A DNA stretch of 64,000 bases from Onchidella celtica (taxonomy: Eukaryota; Mollusca; Gastropoda; Systellommatophora; Onchidiidae). The notes under the pieces were generated by a model. That model did not search any database and was not told the origin of the DNA. It saw only the letters and a list, made by a program, of their open reading frames with translations. Both the position numbers and the translations under genes were made by a program. Positions within the stretch are counted from its first letter, which is position 1. Each line of letters opens with the position of its first letter. The stretch spans positions 19,859,543 through 19,923,542 of the forward strand of contig OZ007572.1 in NCBI GenBank assembly GCA_963931925.1. Direction: 5' to 3'. Of the stretch, positions 46,000 through 58,421 are shown piece by piece.

Positions 46000-48945
46000 A
46001 TGGCCGAACTACAGAGATATTTGGAACTCGCTCAATCATTTGGCATACCGGAAGCTCAGCGTGCTTCTTGGGTTGACCAGAAACTGAAAGAAGAACGAGA
46101 AGAAAAAGCCGCGGAGAGATTACGCCTAGAAAAGTAGAAAAGGCTGCGGAACGAGAAGAAAAGGCCGCGGAGATATTACGCCAAGAAAAAGCCGCGGAAC
46201 GCGACGATAGAGCCGCGGAACGCGCGGAGAAACAGGCTCAAAGAGAGTATGAGCTCGCTTTGAAACAGTTGGAAGCGAAGCAAGCCCAACCTACCGGGGC
46301 TCCGGAAGTTACTTCCAATAATAAAACGAAACCTAAATTGCCAACCTTTAATGATAAGGTTGATCGCATAGATTCCTACCTCCACCGTTTCGAACTCCAT
46401 GCCGTTTGCCCGGGATGGCAGCGTGGTGAGTACACGTCATGCCTCGCCAATCTTTTGACAGGGAGAGCGTTGGAAGTTTTCCATAGCCTCACTATTGATG
46501 ACGCTAGGGACTATGACATTCTAAAGACCGCGCTATTAAAGCGTTTCCAACATACGGAAGATGGATTTCATAAGCGTTTCCGCGATTGCAAGCCGGAAGC
46601 TTCTGAGAATTTCTCCACTTACGTGGACCGCCTCCGCCACCTGCTCAGCCGCTGGACTGAGTTGGCCGGTGTGGAAGAGGGAAATTTCAAGAAACTTTAT
46701 GATTTAATAATTAAAGACCAAATATATATGTCCTGCCACACGGACCTGGTGGCGCATTTTAAGGAGCAAGCCCCCAAAACTACCGTCGAGATAACATCGA
46801 TAGCGGAACGGTACGCTGCGGCTCACCCTAATCGATCGTTAGCTAAAGCTAAATTAAGCGAACCGTGTTACGTCGGCGTTGCTACTAGGACACCGGTATC
46901 GTCGAGACAATCACGACAGCCCTTTCGACAGTCGCCGCAGGTTCGTCCACGGTCCGAGCCGCCGTTTAACAGGAGACAACCGAATCCCCGTAATTTTTCT
47001 CGGGACTGGGAACCCCGATATTCACGTCCTTTCCCTACCGGAGGACCGCGTAACAACTACTATCAAGCGCCCCCATTTCCTTCTTATCGAGGTACACCTC
47101 GAAGGGATGATAATCCATTCCACTGTTATAGATGTGGCGGCGAAGGCCACATTCGGAAACAATGCCGAGTTAGATTAGATGCGGCAAATGCATGCTCTGT
47201 AGCATTCACCGAAAACCGCGGTAACAGAACTAGGAATGCCGAAACCGTAAATAAAGTTATTCCAGTTATGTCCGCCCTCCACGAGCGAGGCGCGCTGACA
47301 CTATATGAGGGACAAGTAAACGCCATACGAGCATCCGTATTGCGAGATTCAGGCTGTACGACCGTCGGTGTGCGTGAATCGCTGGTCCGTTCTGCACAAC
47401 TCCTGGATCGCGATGCGACATGTATTACTTTTGGTGGTTCAGTTGAACATTTTCGTTTGGCGGAAATATATGTTGACACTCCGTTTATAACTGGTGTTGT
47501 CACGGCCTGTGTGCTACCAAATCCGGTTGCCGACCTAATCATTGGCAATATTCCCCATTTAAAGGACGTCTCCGATAGCGAACTCGAGATTTGGGACGAT
47601 GAGAACGACATTGCGTGTGTCACGACAAGACAACAATCGCGTCGCCAGAGTGACGACACATTACGATCGCCTGTCGTCGACTTGGATGTGACCCCCGAGA
47701 TTTTTCGTAACGAACAGCGCACAGATCCATCACTAAAGCCCCTCTTTGCTAAGATTCATCCGGACAGCCCGGATACAACCAGGTTCTGCCTGAAAGACGA
47801 CCTCCTATATCGCGTTTTTCGGGGAAAGCGCGAAACTATTTTGCAATTGGTCATACCAAGATCATTTCGCCGAGACATCACCCGCCTCGCTCACGACACG
47901 CCATTGTCGGGCCACCAGGGCAAAGCGAGAACAAAATCGAGAGTCCTGTCTGTTTTTTTGGCCCGGGGTTTACGGTGACATAAATAGCTATGTGTCGCGT
48001 TGCGATACATGCCAGAAAAGAACCCCCAAAGGAAAAACTTCGCGGGCACCTATACAAGAGATGCCGCCGGTTTCCACTCCATTTCAGCGAGTTGCCGTCG
48101 ACATCGTCGGGCCATTACATAAGTCGGATAGAGGCCATCGGTTTATTCTATCAGTAATCGATTATGCCACCCGTTGGCCTGAGGCAATCCCGTTAAAAGA
48201 AATATCGGCCGATCACGTCGCCGAGGCATTGGTCACCATATTCACGCGCGTCGGATTCCCGTCCGAATTATTATCCGATAGAGGTCCGCAATTCACCTCC
48301 GACCTTTTCAGGAAAGTACTGGAACTCACGGGCATTAGGCAGAAACTTACGTCACCATACCATCCACAGTCCAATGGCTGTTGCGAGCGCTGGAATGCCA
48401 CCATGAAAGCTATGCTGGCACGCGTTTCAGCCGATAGACCTGGTGACTGGGACCGTCGACTTCCGGCCATCTTGTTCGCATATAGGGAACTCCCAAATGC
48501 GACAACGGGTTTTTCCCCGTTTGAACTTTTATACGGTCGTAAACCACGTGGCCCGATGGCCATTTTACGCGATTTATACGCCGGTTCTGATACCGACGTT
48601 CCTCAATTTGCATGCGTACGGACCAGGTCATTTATAGGATATCGCGATCAGGGTAGTCGGTTAAGAACCCTGTCAGTCGGAGATCGGGCATTGGTGCTGT
48701 TACCAGAAACGAACAACAAGCTACTCCTCACTTGGAAAGGCCCCTTTCTAGTTAAGAAGCGACTCTCGAGAGTTAATTATCTCATTACCATCCGTGGTAA
48801 CGATAAGGTTTACCACATAAACATGTTGAAAAAGTATTTTACCGATGATCAAGGTCATCACGATCATTCTTGCCATGTTGTGGCCCAAGCAAACGCAGCG
48901 ATGGTCACTATCGATGACTGTCACGAGTGGAGTGAGTGCAATTAA
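46000..48945 (+). pseudogene. Outer element gag-protease-integrase region, broken
   Basis: Parts in order: a charged coiled-coil-like N-terminus, a Ty3/gypsy-type gag domain, an Arg/Pro-rich segment with one CCHC zinc knuckle, an aspartic-protease-like region, then an integrase with zinc-binding and DDE core domains and a C-terminal GPF/Y-like module. No reverse transcriptase lies between protease and integrase, which fits the Gmr1 order. The region is broken in a few places. Confidence 0.85.
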
Positions 48946-48965
48946 GGGGATTGCTACAGAGCGGG

Positions 48966-50111
48966 TGTAGAGTAAGAAAGGCTCACAGTAGACAGCAAGT
49001 TAAGCGTGCTGTTGTGAGTAGTGGGGGCGGGGTCTGAAGGAGGCGAAAGCGCGGTATTACTATCACTGCAAGTTAGAAGGTCCTAGGGATCGGACCTGTG
49101 AATAAAAGCCCATCGGGCGGACATAAAGGGGAAGCAGTCGAGAAGACTAGTGAGAGTCTTTCCAGTTATGACTGGTATGTAGAACGTTGATTGATTATTA
49201 TGATTGATGTATTATATTATATTCGTCTATTACCATGATGTGAATAAGTATATGTGAGGAATGTGGAAGTCCTTGATATTGGATATAGCAATGTGCGCCA
49301 CGAGCGATAGATGAAAGTGAGTTCATGGATTTGTAGCGCGAGTGAGTAGTGTGTATTCCGATGGAAGTGTGTTACCGTAAGATGTGTGGTGAGTGAAAGG
49401 TGAACTAGTGTGTGTACGTTTCATGGGTTGTAAGGAGAGGTGGAGTGAATAGAAATGGTAGGATATTATACCAATGTAATGTTATTCTTGTAGGTGTCGG
49501 GGACGGGCCGCAGAGCCACCTCGATGAGCACAGGGGATAGGCCAGCATAGGGCCGGAGGCCACACATAGGCCAGAAGTGAGGCTGTCAGTGTAGGACAGT
49601 GGAGGCACATAAGGTCGTGGCAGTCAGGTCACGGACAGGGACGTAGATATGAGAGTGAATGAGATACTATAGTGTTGCCATGTTGATAGGCTAGTGAACT
49701 GATATTATGTTGTTGCCATGTTGATGGCTATGGAAATAATAATGTGTTATTGCCCTGCTGAGGTGCTAGGGGAGTGCTAAGGTGTATGATAATAGGAAGG
49801 TGATATTGAGAGACTGCGGTGCCAGTAAATTACTAATGTGGTGTTAAGACCCTGAGGGGAGAGGCTGAGGCCGAAGTGCCTTTAGGAGTAACTACCGGAT
49901 TGTGGATCCGAGGGAGAGTGTGTGTGAGAATAAGGCCGTTGTACGGCAGTGCATTTCAATAATATAATGTATGTAATTGCACTATTATATGTATAATTAT
50001 GTTTAATAAATGTGTGAGTCTGATGGGTTGTTCTGTTAAGTGTTAAACTTGTTTGTTCGTGATTGTTGTCCTGTCATACTTATTACATCTCCCAGTCTGG
50101 GATTTGTGACA
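48966..50111 (+). repeat. Single inner LTR of a second, related element
   Basis: About 1.15 kb, directly after the integrase region. Its right end GTGACA is followed by a primer site, so its right border is firm; the left border is estimated at a TGTAGAG after a purine-rich stretch. It contains AATAAA-type sequences near 49101 and 50004. No second copy was found in the window, and it is not similar to the outer LTR except at the terminal bases. Confidence 0.7.
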
Positions 50112-50150
50112 CTGGGGGCTCGTCCGTTGGGACACTGGGGGCTCGTCCTG
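50105..50150 (+). promoter_or_regulatory. Primer binding site (tRNA-Pro type), present twice
   Basis: TGGGGGCTCGTCC, the sequence used by many retroelements to pair with the 3' end of tRNA-Pro, starts at 50113 and again at about 50136. Each copy follows GACAC, so the LTR end plus primer site is duplicated in tandem. Confidence 0.85.
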
Positions 50151-51090
50151 TTTACCTGTGGTCATTTTGACATTGTGTATTCGTTATATTTAGTTGTTTT
50201 TCTGTTGTGCTAGGAATTCGTGCTGTTGTCTTTGTTCGTGGGATGAATGGAAACTTCATGATGGTATGATTTATGTATGTTTATGAATAATAATATGTAT
50301 TGATGCATGTATTTTGATGAATATGTATTAATGTGTACCTGAATTTCTGCAGAGTGTGCGTGCAGCCTGAGGAGACAAGCAGCCAGAGCTCCGATTAGGT
50401 CGAGGACTTAAACTCATAAGGCTGAAAGTTAAGTAAAAGTCTAAAATTTTGTACCCTGGATTAAGGGCTGTCTTTTCATCTGTCTGTTTCCCTGTTTTTG
50501 CTGTTTTCGTTGTAATTGATTATACGGGCGGTGGCGCGGGTTTGCTGTGTTGAACTTAGTTTATCCTTTTAAAAAGGTGTGGTAAACTTTGGAACTTCGT
50601 TCATCACAGTGAACAGTTCTGTAGGGACCTGTATTTTTGTTTAGATTGTAGCGTTCTATCTTCCTCGTTGTTTTAGGAAGACGTTTCTCTTGTCCTTCTT
50701 CTCCCTATCTATAGATACGTTCTTTTTTTTCAGACTCTGTTCTTGTTGTACCGTGTAGTATAATCGGCGTAGTAGGTTGCATTTTTTTCCATTATAGTTT
50801 TTTTTTGTAGAAGCTTTGTCCTAGTCTGGTTCGTTGTCCTTGACGTACTTGTGGTCCTTCTACTGTATTTCTTCATTCTTGTCATTTCTATTTTCTTTTA
50901 TAATTAATAGTGCTATGCATTTTATAGATATAGAATTAATTGTGTTGTAAAGGTAAATTTCTGAATTGTATTTGAGACAACTGGGTATTGTTATATCTGG
51001 TGTGATCTCAGGTCTCTGGTCGTGTCGTTAGTGATCATACCGACAGGTTGGTCGTTCGCATAATAGATACCATAACCATAAATCTGTGAA

Positions 51091-54000
51091 ATGGCGGAAC
51101 TCCAACAACTAATGAAGTTGGGTAAGGAACTTGGCCTGGAGGGAGAAGAGCTACGCGGCTGGATTAAAGAACAGCAGGCGGATTTGCGCGATGAGCGTGC
51201 TAAGGATAGAGAGCGGGAAAAAGAGGCTAAGGATAAGGAAGAGGAGAGGGAGTTTAAGTTAAAGGAGTTAGAGGCTCAGCAACAGGAAAGAGAGGCTAAG
51301 GCTCAGGAGCAGGAAAGGGAGTTTAAGTTAAAGGAGTTAGAAGATAAGCAGCAGGAGAGAGAGGCGCGAATAAGAATCGCCGAGTTGGAAATCAAAAAGA
51401 GTGCGCCAACAGAAACAGTTGAGCGGCAGGTACACAATAAAGGTGGCGTTAGGATTAAGCTCCCTACGTTCGACGACCGGAAGGACGACATAGATGCCTT
51501 CCTTTACAGGTTCGAACTGAACGCACAATTGCAATGGGGTGAAAATAAGGAATTATGGGCCACGTACCTGGCGTCGCTATTGCAGGGGCGAGCGTTAACA
51601 TACTTTAAAGAGCTACAGCGCGAAGACGTACAAGATTACGATAAGCTGAAGGCTTTGCTGCTTCGCCGATTCGCGCGTACCGAGGAATATTTCCGGGAGC
51701 AGTTTAGGCGGGCACGTGCAGATACCAGGGAGGACTTTGCTGCCTTCGTCGCGAGACTAACGGAGTATTTCGCGAACTGGGTAGACTTGGCGCATGTGGG
51801 CACGGATTTCGCTAAACTGAAAGACCTAATGATCCGTGACCAGCTGTACGCGTCGTGCCACAAAGATCTGGTGGCTTTCCTGAAAGAGAACGAACCCGCG
51901 ACGGTGCAGGAGGCGTCTAAGTTGGCGGAGGCATACCGTACGGCGCACCCGTCCAAACCAGTCGCCAGGGCGTACGTCCAAGATGCTGGGTACGTCGCCG
52001 TTGTCGAAGGGTCGCCGGCAGGACTTAAGGACAGGTCGCGTCAGCGTGGTGCCTATAGTGGGCAAGCCCAGGGGCAGCGTAGGGGCTATCACCAATCCCC
52101 TGCATATGGACCCGGTAAGTTCGACCGAGCAGGAGGGCTAGGTCGCGGTAATGGCCGGGGGCGATTTGTGACCTTTGCCGATGACCGACGGCATAGGGAC
52201 TCTAGTTCCGGTCGCGATGGGTCACGGGGACCCAGGCCTAGTGCAGCACAGGGAGCGGAGTGTTGGACTTGCGGACGCGTGGGCCACTTTTCACGCGAGT
52301 GTAGGGCCGCGAAGTGTTGGAACTGCGGTAGAGCGGATCACATCAGCGTGAACTGCCCTGCAGGTAGGATAGCGGCGAACGTGGACAGTAGCTCCAGTCC
52401 ATGTTCCCCAAATAAATTTCATCATGCGGCTGCGTGTGTTACATCGGACAACGGAGGCGGACAGTATTCTAAGTGTCCCAGTTGTGAGAAGTTATTATCT
52501 TCCGGTGTTTTACCTTGTGGGAGAAAGATCCCCGTTATAAATTCATGTCATACAGGAGGTGGTCTTAGGGTTTATCCGGGGTTTGTTGGGGACGAACCGG
52601 TCTCGGTTTTACGAGATACAGGATCTACCGTTGTGGGAGTGCATAGGGACTGCATTCGGGATTCACAGCTTACAGGTGAGACTGTCCCGTGCATCCAATT
52701 TTCGGGGGCCATTGAGAAATTACCCATGGCAAGAATAATGATAGATACACCTTTCCTTAGCGGGGAAGTCGAAGCAGTCGTTGGTTGTTTTCCAGGCGCC
52801 CAGCTCATCATTGGGAATGTATCACGGGTAGTTTCCCCTTCCGATGAGAACGTGCAAGCATGGTCGCAATCAAAAGGTATTGACTTTTGCGCCGCGGTCG
52901 AAACACGTCGACGGGTAGCGGATAAAGATAAGATTAGACCTTTGGCCACGCCAGCGGTCAACCTAGATATCACGCCGGAGCGCTTGGCGAGATTACAAAG
53001 GGAGGACCCATCATTAAACCCATGTTTTGGGGAAGCGCGAACCGAGAAAACGAGGAGATATAAGAACGGGTCGTCCTCCTTTATTGTTCAGGCGGGCATT
53101 CTGTTCCGTAAGTATGTAACGGTGTCCTCCATTTTAAAGCAGGTCGTTGTGCCAGCGTTGCTGATCGCAACAGTATTGCATTTGGCACATGATGTCCCAT
53201 TAGCGGGTCATATGGGGATAGCTAGAACCAAAGAAAGGGTTCTTAAAAATTTTTACTGGCCATCGATCCACAGAGATGTGCAGGTCTATTGTAAGACGTG
53301 CAGTGCGTGCCAAAAGACGACGCATAAGGGTCGTACACCCCAGGCCCCTCTTCAGAAGATCCCCACGGTCTCGGAACCGTTTAAAAAGGTCTCGATAGAC
53401 CTTGTTGGCCCCATTCACCCAGCGACCGATAGGGGGAATCGATTTTTCTTAACGGTCATATGTAATGCTACGAGATGGCCAGAGGCGGTTCCTCTGCGGA
53501 CCATAACGTCTGAGGCAGTCGCGGAAGCGTTGTTTGCAATTTTCGCTAGGGTAGGAATACCAGAGCAAATTCTGTCTGATAGGGGCGCGCAATTTACGTC
53601 GCAGATGATGAAGGAATTGTTCCGCTTATTCAGTATACAACCCATCACTACCACCCCTTATCATCCGCAGGCTAATGGCATGTGCGAGAGATTGAACTCG
53701 ACGTTAAAGTCGATGCTGCGTAAGGTAGCTGCTGATCGCCCTAAAGATTGGGATAGATATATCCCTGCAGTGTTATTCGCGTACAGAGAGGTACGGCAGG
53801 AGTCAACGGGATTCTCGCCGTTCGAAATGATGTACGGTCGTAGTCCTAGGGGCCCAACTGATGTTCTTCGGGACATGATGACGTCGCCATCATCGGGAGA
53901 CGATGAGCAGATTTCGGTGTTTCAGTACCTTGTTGATTTAAGAGAAAGACTATCCTCGGCGCGCACTATAGCAGAAGAAGCTTCTGGTATCGCTTCGAAA

Positions 54001-55620
54001 AGAGCAAAAGACTATAAAGATAGAGGTTCCAAACTGAGAATTTTTAAGCCAGGAGACAAGGTTCTGTTGTTGTTACCTACGGACCATAATAAGTTATTGA
54101 TGACATGGAAAGGCCCTTATGTTATTGAGCGAGTTGTTTCAAAGGTAGATTACGCTATCCACATTGATGGAGCGAGTAAGGTTTTCCATGTTAATATGCT
54201 ACAGAGATTTTATGAGAGACCACAGTATCTGTGTGCACAGACAAGACCAAAGGAGACTGTCTTCTCTACCGCTTGTACGGGGGTCGTAGACCAGTTGGAC
54301 TGTGACGTAAGCGACACCGAGGCGCAGGGGGAGTTACAAATTCAATTGCCGGAGTTAACTCCGACACAAGGTTACAGGGACGTAAAAATTAACCCTGACC
54401 TTACGAGTTCAAGGAGTAGGGAACTTGAGACCCTGTTAGCGTCGTTCCCGGATGTTGTTACGGATTTGCCGGGTCGCACTACGGTGATCCAGCACCAAAT
54501 AAAGTTGACTTCGGATAAGCCAGTATTTCTTAGACCGTATCCGTTGCCTTTTTCTTCGAGAGATAGAGTCATAAAGGAAGTTGAGTCAATGTTGAAGCTA
54601 GATGTTATAGAACCATCAACATCGCCGTATTCATCACCCATCGTCCTCGTGAAAAAACTTGATGGATCGGTGCGGTTCTGTATTGATTTTCGAAGATTGA
54701 ACACTATTACGGTAGGCGATAGGGAGCCTATTCCGTTTCAGGAGGAATTAATAGCTTCATTAGCCGGGTCCACGTGGTTTTCCAAGATAGATTTGACGAA
54801 AGGGTATTGGGAAATCCCGCTTACTGAGGACATTTGCGCTTTCCATACGGATTGGAAAGGCCACTTAGAGGCACTTCGTCAAGTGCTTAGTAAACTTTGA
54901 GATGCCGGGCTTACAGCTAAGCCTAGCAAAGTCTTCCTGGGTTATACGCAGATTAACTTTCTAGGACATACTATCGCCAAAGGCGCCCAAACACCGGACG
55001 ACAATAAAATAAGTAAAATTTTAAAACTCCAGGCTCCTCATACTAAAAAGCAGGTTCGTAGCCTGTTAGGCTTTTAAAGCTATTATCGGAAATTCGTTCC
55101 TAATTTTTCGGGCCTTACGGCCCCGTTATCCGATCTTACAAGAAAAGACCGACCCAATAAAATTATCTGGACTACGCAGTGCGCCACCGCGCTCGCGACA
55201 GTGCAGCAACTGTTCTCCAGTTCGCCGCTGCTTATCCTACCAAATATTAGGCACACCTTCACCGTCCGCACTGACGCGTCGGACCAAGGAATTGGAGCTG
55301 TTTTGCTTCAAGAGAGAGATGGCTTATTGCGCCCGTGTATGTACGCTAGCCGGAAATTACTTCCGAGAGAACAGAGATACGCTATCATAGAGCGGGAGTG
55401 CCTGGCGATTGTATACGCCGTAGACGCGTTTTCCCGCTACCTACTTATGACGGAATTCGTCATCGAGACAGACCATAAATCGTTATTTTTAAAATCGAAC
55501 CGAGCCAAGAACGCTCGTTTGACCAGATGGAGTCTGGCCCTTCAGGAATATCGCTTCATTATAAAGGCCATTCCTGGTGGAGACAATGTCCATGCCGACC
55601 TATTATCACGGTTACCTTAA
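51091..55620 (+). pseudogene. Inner element gag-protease-integrase-reverse transcriptase-RNase H region, broken
   Basis: Parts in order: a Glu/Lys/Arg-rich coiled coil (about 51091-51410), a gag domain, two CCHC zinc knuckles near 52260-52360, an aspartic-protease-like region (about 52600-52850), integrase with zinc-binding domain, DDE core and C-terminal module (about 53160-54230), then reverse transcriptase (from about 54450) and RNase H (about 55200-55620). Integrase stands before reverse transcriptase. The gag and integrase parts resemble those at 46000-48945 but are clearly diverged, so this is a different element of the same group. The region is broken in several places. Confidence 0.88.
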
Positions 55621-56212
55621 TCTTGTTGTATTTTAGTCTGTCATATGTATTGGCGTTGGATGGGATTGACACCTCATTCAGAGACCGAGGGATGGTATCA
55701 CATATTGTTCACCCATTGTGAACACTTTTCACCTACCCCTGTGCTTTCCTTTGTTCCAACAGCTATTTTACTGACGTCGACCCGTATTTTGGCCACACCA
55801 GACGTTGTTGCCCAGGGTCGAGGACGAGAAGTCATGGCAGACCAGGAGTCCAGATCCACTAATGCCATCGATGCTACTATAGTTATCTTTTCTTGAGTAT
55901 TATTCATTGTATGTATGCATTCCTGATGACATTCGCACAGGATCAATGTTGTACTCTAAAATTTTCGAGTTATGATTGTTAATGTCTACGTATTTAGAGG
56001 TAAGATTTAATCATCAGAGAGATATATACTTTTGGACGGAGCCTTAAGATTTTCATGAAGTTTTGTCCATCAAGGATACCCGTCCTGTAGGTTTTTTTCA
56101 ACTTTTGTAGTAGTCTTAGTGATTACCTAGTTAAGTTCACCTTTCGAGCAATTTCTCGACTCATGCCTTCCCCATACGATAATCATTTATATCGTTAAAA
56201 TTGCAAATTTTA
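55621..56212 (+). other. 3' untranslated part of the composite element
   Basis: About 590 bases between the RNase H region and the polypurine tract, without a supported gene or an envelope-like frame. Confidence 0.6.
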
Positions 56213-56228
56213 ACTGGGGTGGGGGATG
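56213..56228 (+). promoter_or_regulatory. Polypurine tract of the composite element
   Basis: ACTGGGGTGGGGGATG lies directly before the right LTR, where plus-strand DNA synthesis is primed in LTR retrotransposons. Confidence 0.85.
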
Positions 56229-57476
56229 TGTCATGATTCGGATGTTGTTAAAACTCACGCAGAGAGTGAGTTGTTGTTGTTTTATCAGGGCCATGAGAAA
56301 TTGGCTGGTGGCCTTGAACGGCCCTCGCGAATTATAGTTGGTGAGTAAATAAATGTAAACTTAAACTGAAAGAGACACGCTTGTCGGTTTTAATGTTCGT
56401 GATTAATAAGTAATGGAGTAGGGTGAAACAAGGTGGGGATAGTTGACATTGTTAAGTATGACTAGACAAGTTTTTGCACGTTAACTGGCTGGTAGAATAG
56501 TGCAGACGTATTACTACAATTAAGATGGTGGGAGGTTTCGACCTATGAGATAGCTGAACTAATTGGGCCAGCGGACTAGCACTGCTGGGTAGCCAGATAG
56601 TATATAACATCGTGTAACGTTCAGATTTAGGTGAATACAGACGAGCAGAAGCATCGTGTCGTGAAGTATCTCCGGTTGGCCAGTACCTGAACTGTGTGGT
56701 TTGAAGACTAGAAGTCCTTGCTAACGGACTGACTGAGCTCTAGAAAGAAAGGTCTGAGTGGGCTAACCTTTGAAAGCCCACGCTGCGCTATTTTGATGTT
56801 CGCGCCTACCAGTAGGCGTGACCAATGGTAATATATCTTATTAGTTCAAGCATAATAGAAGATCAGAGATAGAGAGAGAACCACAGCCTCATAGGAAGTC
56901 TAAGGAAACCCCAGCTGGCACTCGACGACGAGTGGCCTGTGTTATAGAATTATTTCCATAGTATGATTGAAGTAATATGGCACATTGTTGATGAATTGAA
57001 TAATGATTGTGCATATATATAAATAGTTTTTTTGCAACTGCGTAATTACCTACAAGCCGAAGTGTGCTTCTGTAGGCTTGGAATGTACTGGGCTCTCCTA
57101 ACATTCAAGCCCATATGATTTAGGGAGAGTTTGCCTGGCGACTGGCCAGTGGCGACTCAACTGTCACTTTAAATTGATATCTAGTTTCGTATAATATACC
57201 TATTTGCTATTGATTGCAGTACATCCAATAAGGAACCATAATTACATGAAATATCATAGATTAAGTTAGTAATTAGAATTTATTGCTTTGGATATACCTC
57301 TATTGTCTTTTGTTTTGTTTATTAATATTTATGTAAAACATGGCCTGACCGGCCTGACATATATATATATATACTCTAGTTGTTTAATATTTTTCTTGTG
57401 TGGTTGTGTCCGAGTGTGAGTTAGCTGCCTCTCGTGCAGTCGAATGCTCCCCAAGACCCTAACTCTGCTCGTGACA
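56229..57476 (+). repeat. Right LTR of the composite element
   Basis: 1248 bp, same ends and orientation as the left LTR; about 11 substitutions and three small gaps separate the two copies. Followed directly by GTTTC. Confidence 0.97.
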
Positions 57477-57481
57477 GTTTC

Positions 57482-58115
57482 GATGTTAGCGAACTAAGTA
57501 AACTTGCTTCCCGAGTTGGTTAGGGGGGTTCAAAAATCTTCGCAAGATCTGACTTCTTTTTGTTTGTTACTTTTTTTCTGCTTTTTCCCCCCATTGATCA
57601 TCATTGCTTTGCTTTAGAGTATGAAACTGTGGCTAGGATTTTTTTTATTTTGTAGAAAATTTTTTAGATGAATAATATATTAATTACTAATGTATTAGCC
57701 AATTTTGTCAGGTGTGAAATCACAGAGAAAGTCAGACAGAGCCAATAAAAATGAACTAAACTTCCACGCAAACAAAACAAGTAATGAAAAAAAAACAAGA
57801 CAAATAGCTGAAGCAGAAGACCCCCATATATTTTCAGTAAGCTAAATACAGAATAGATCCATGTTATCATAAAGAGATGAGCTGTTCAGTTCACACTGAC
57901 TAAAAGAAATCATTTACATGTTTAAAATTTGATTTACATTTTTATTTCTAATTAGCAAGTACTGTCCAGTTCAATGAACAGGAATAAATAAAACGAACAG
58001 GAATAAAGTAATCTGAAGCACATCAGTCGATCCGTTTCCCCATGACATCAATTTTGCAAAAGGAAAATAAAAATGATTCCTAATGATCAGCAGTACTAGA
58101 TTTAAAAAAAAAAAA
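57482..58115. other. Sequence right of the LTR element, no gene seen
   Basis: T-rich then A-rich sequence. An A run at about 58103-58117 is the terminator-like T run of the tRNA-like sequence on the minus strand. Confidence 0.45.
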
Positions 58116-58174
58116 AAGCTCCGGCGTGGGATCGAACCCAAGACAGATTGCACCCCATTGCGCCACCGCAGACC
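58116..58174 (-). ncRNA. tRNA-like sequence with Pol III A and B boxes (SINE head or tRNA relic)
   Basis: On the minus strand, an A box TGGCGCAATGGG (58165-58154) and a B box GGTTCGATCCC (58138-58128) lie in tRNA-like order and close spacing, followed by GCCGGAGC and a run of about 14 T, a Pol III terminator. The acceptor ends do not pair well and no normal anticodon arm can be drawn, so it is not a working tRNA. A tRNA-derived SINE fragment is the likeliest reading. Confidence 0.6.
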
Positions 58175-58421
58175 ATGATAGGCTGGTGGAACTTTTCCAC
58201 AGTAGATATCACAAAACCAAGAAACCCCCATCTGCGAATAAGATCGGGATCTTTTGCACAGACGTGTGAATAAGCACTTCGAAACAAATATAAATGACTT
58301 AATGAAGTCACAGCACAACTGTAGAGATCTAGGTCTAGTTTTATTATTATAGTTTTACACATTTTCAACAAATTTCGAGGCTAATTGCTGTGTTAAATGT
58401 TTTTTTCTTTTTTTATCTCAG

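Larger units (their letters stand above)
43560..57481 (+). mobile_element. Composite LTR retrotransposon fossil (two Gmr1-like Ty3/gypsy elements within one LTR pair)
   Basis: A 13.9 kb unit (43565-57476) is bounded by two long LTRs and by the 5-bp target duplication GTTTC (43560-43564, 57477-57481). Inside, in order: leader with primer-site repeats, a gag-protease-integrase region (46000-48945), a different single LTR (about 48966-50111) with its own primer site and leader, a second gag-protease-integrase region followed by reverse transcriptase and RNase H (51091-55620), a polypurine tract, and the right LTR. Integrase comes before reverse transcriptase, as in the Gmr1 group of Ty3/gypsy elements. 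The coding regions are broken, with roughly half a dozen breaks. The outer LTRs differ by about 11 substitutions and three small gaps in 1.24 kb, about 1%, so integration was recent. Confidence 0.9.

Noticed and set aside
55645-55946. Frames between RNase H and the right LTR as an envelope gene
   Set aside because: Too short, no signal peptide or membrane pattern; treated as 3' untranslated sequence of the element.
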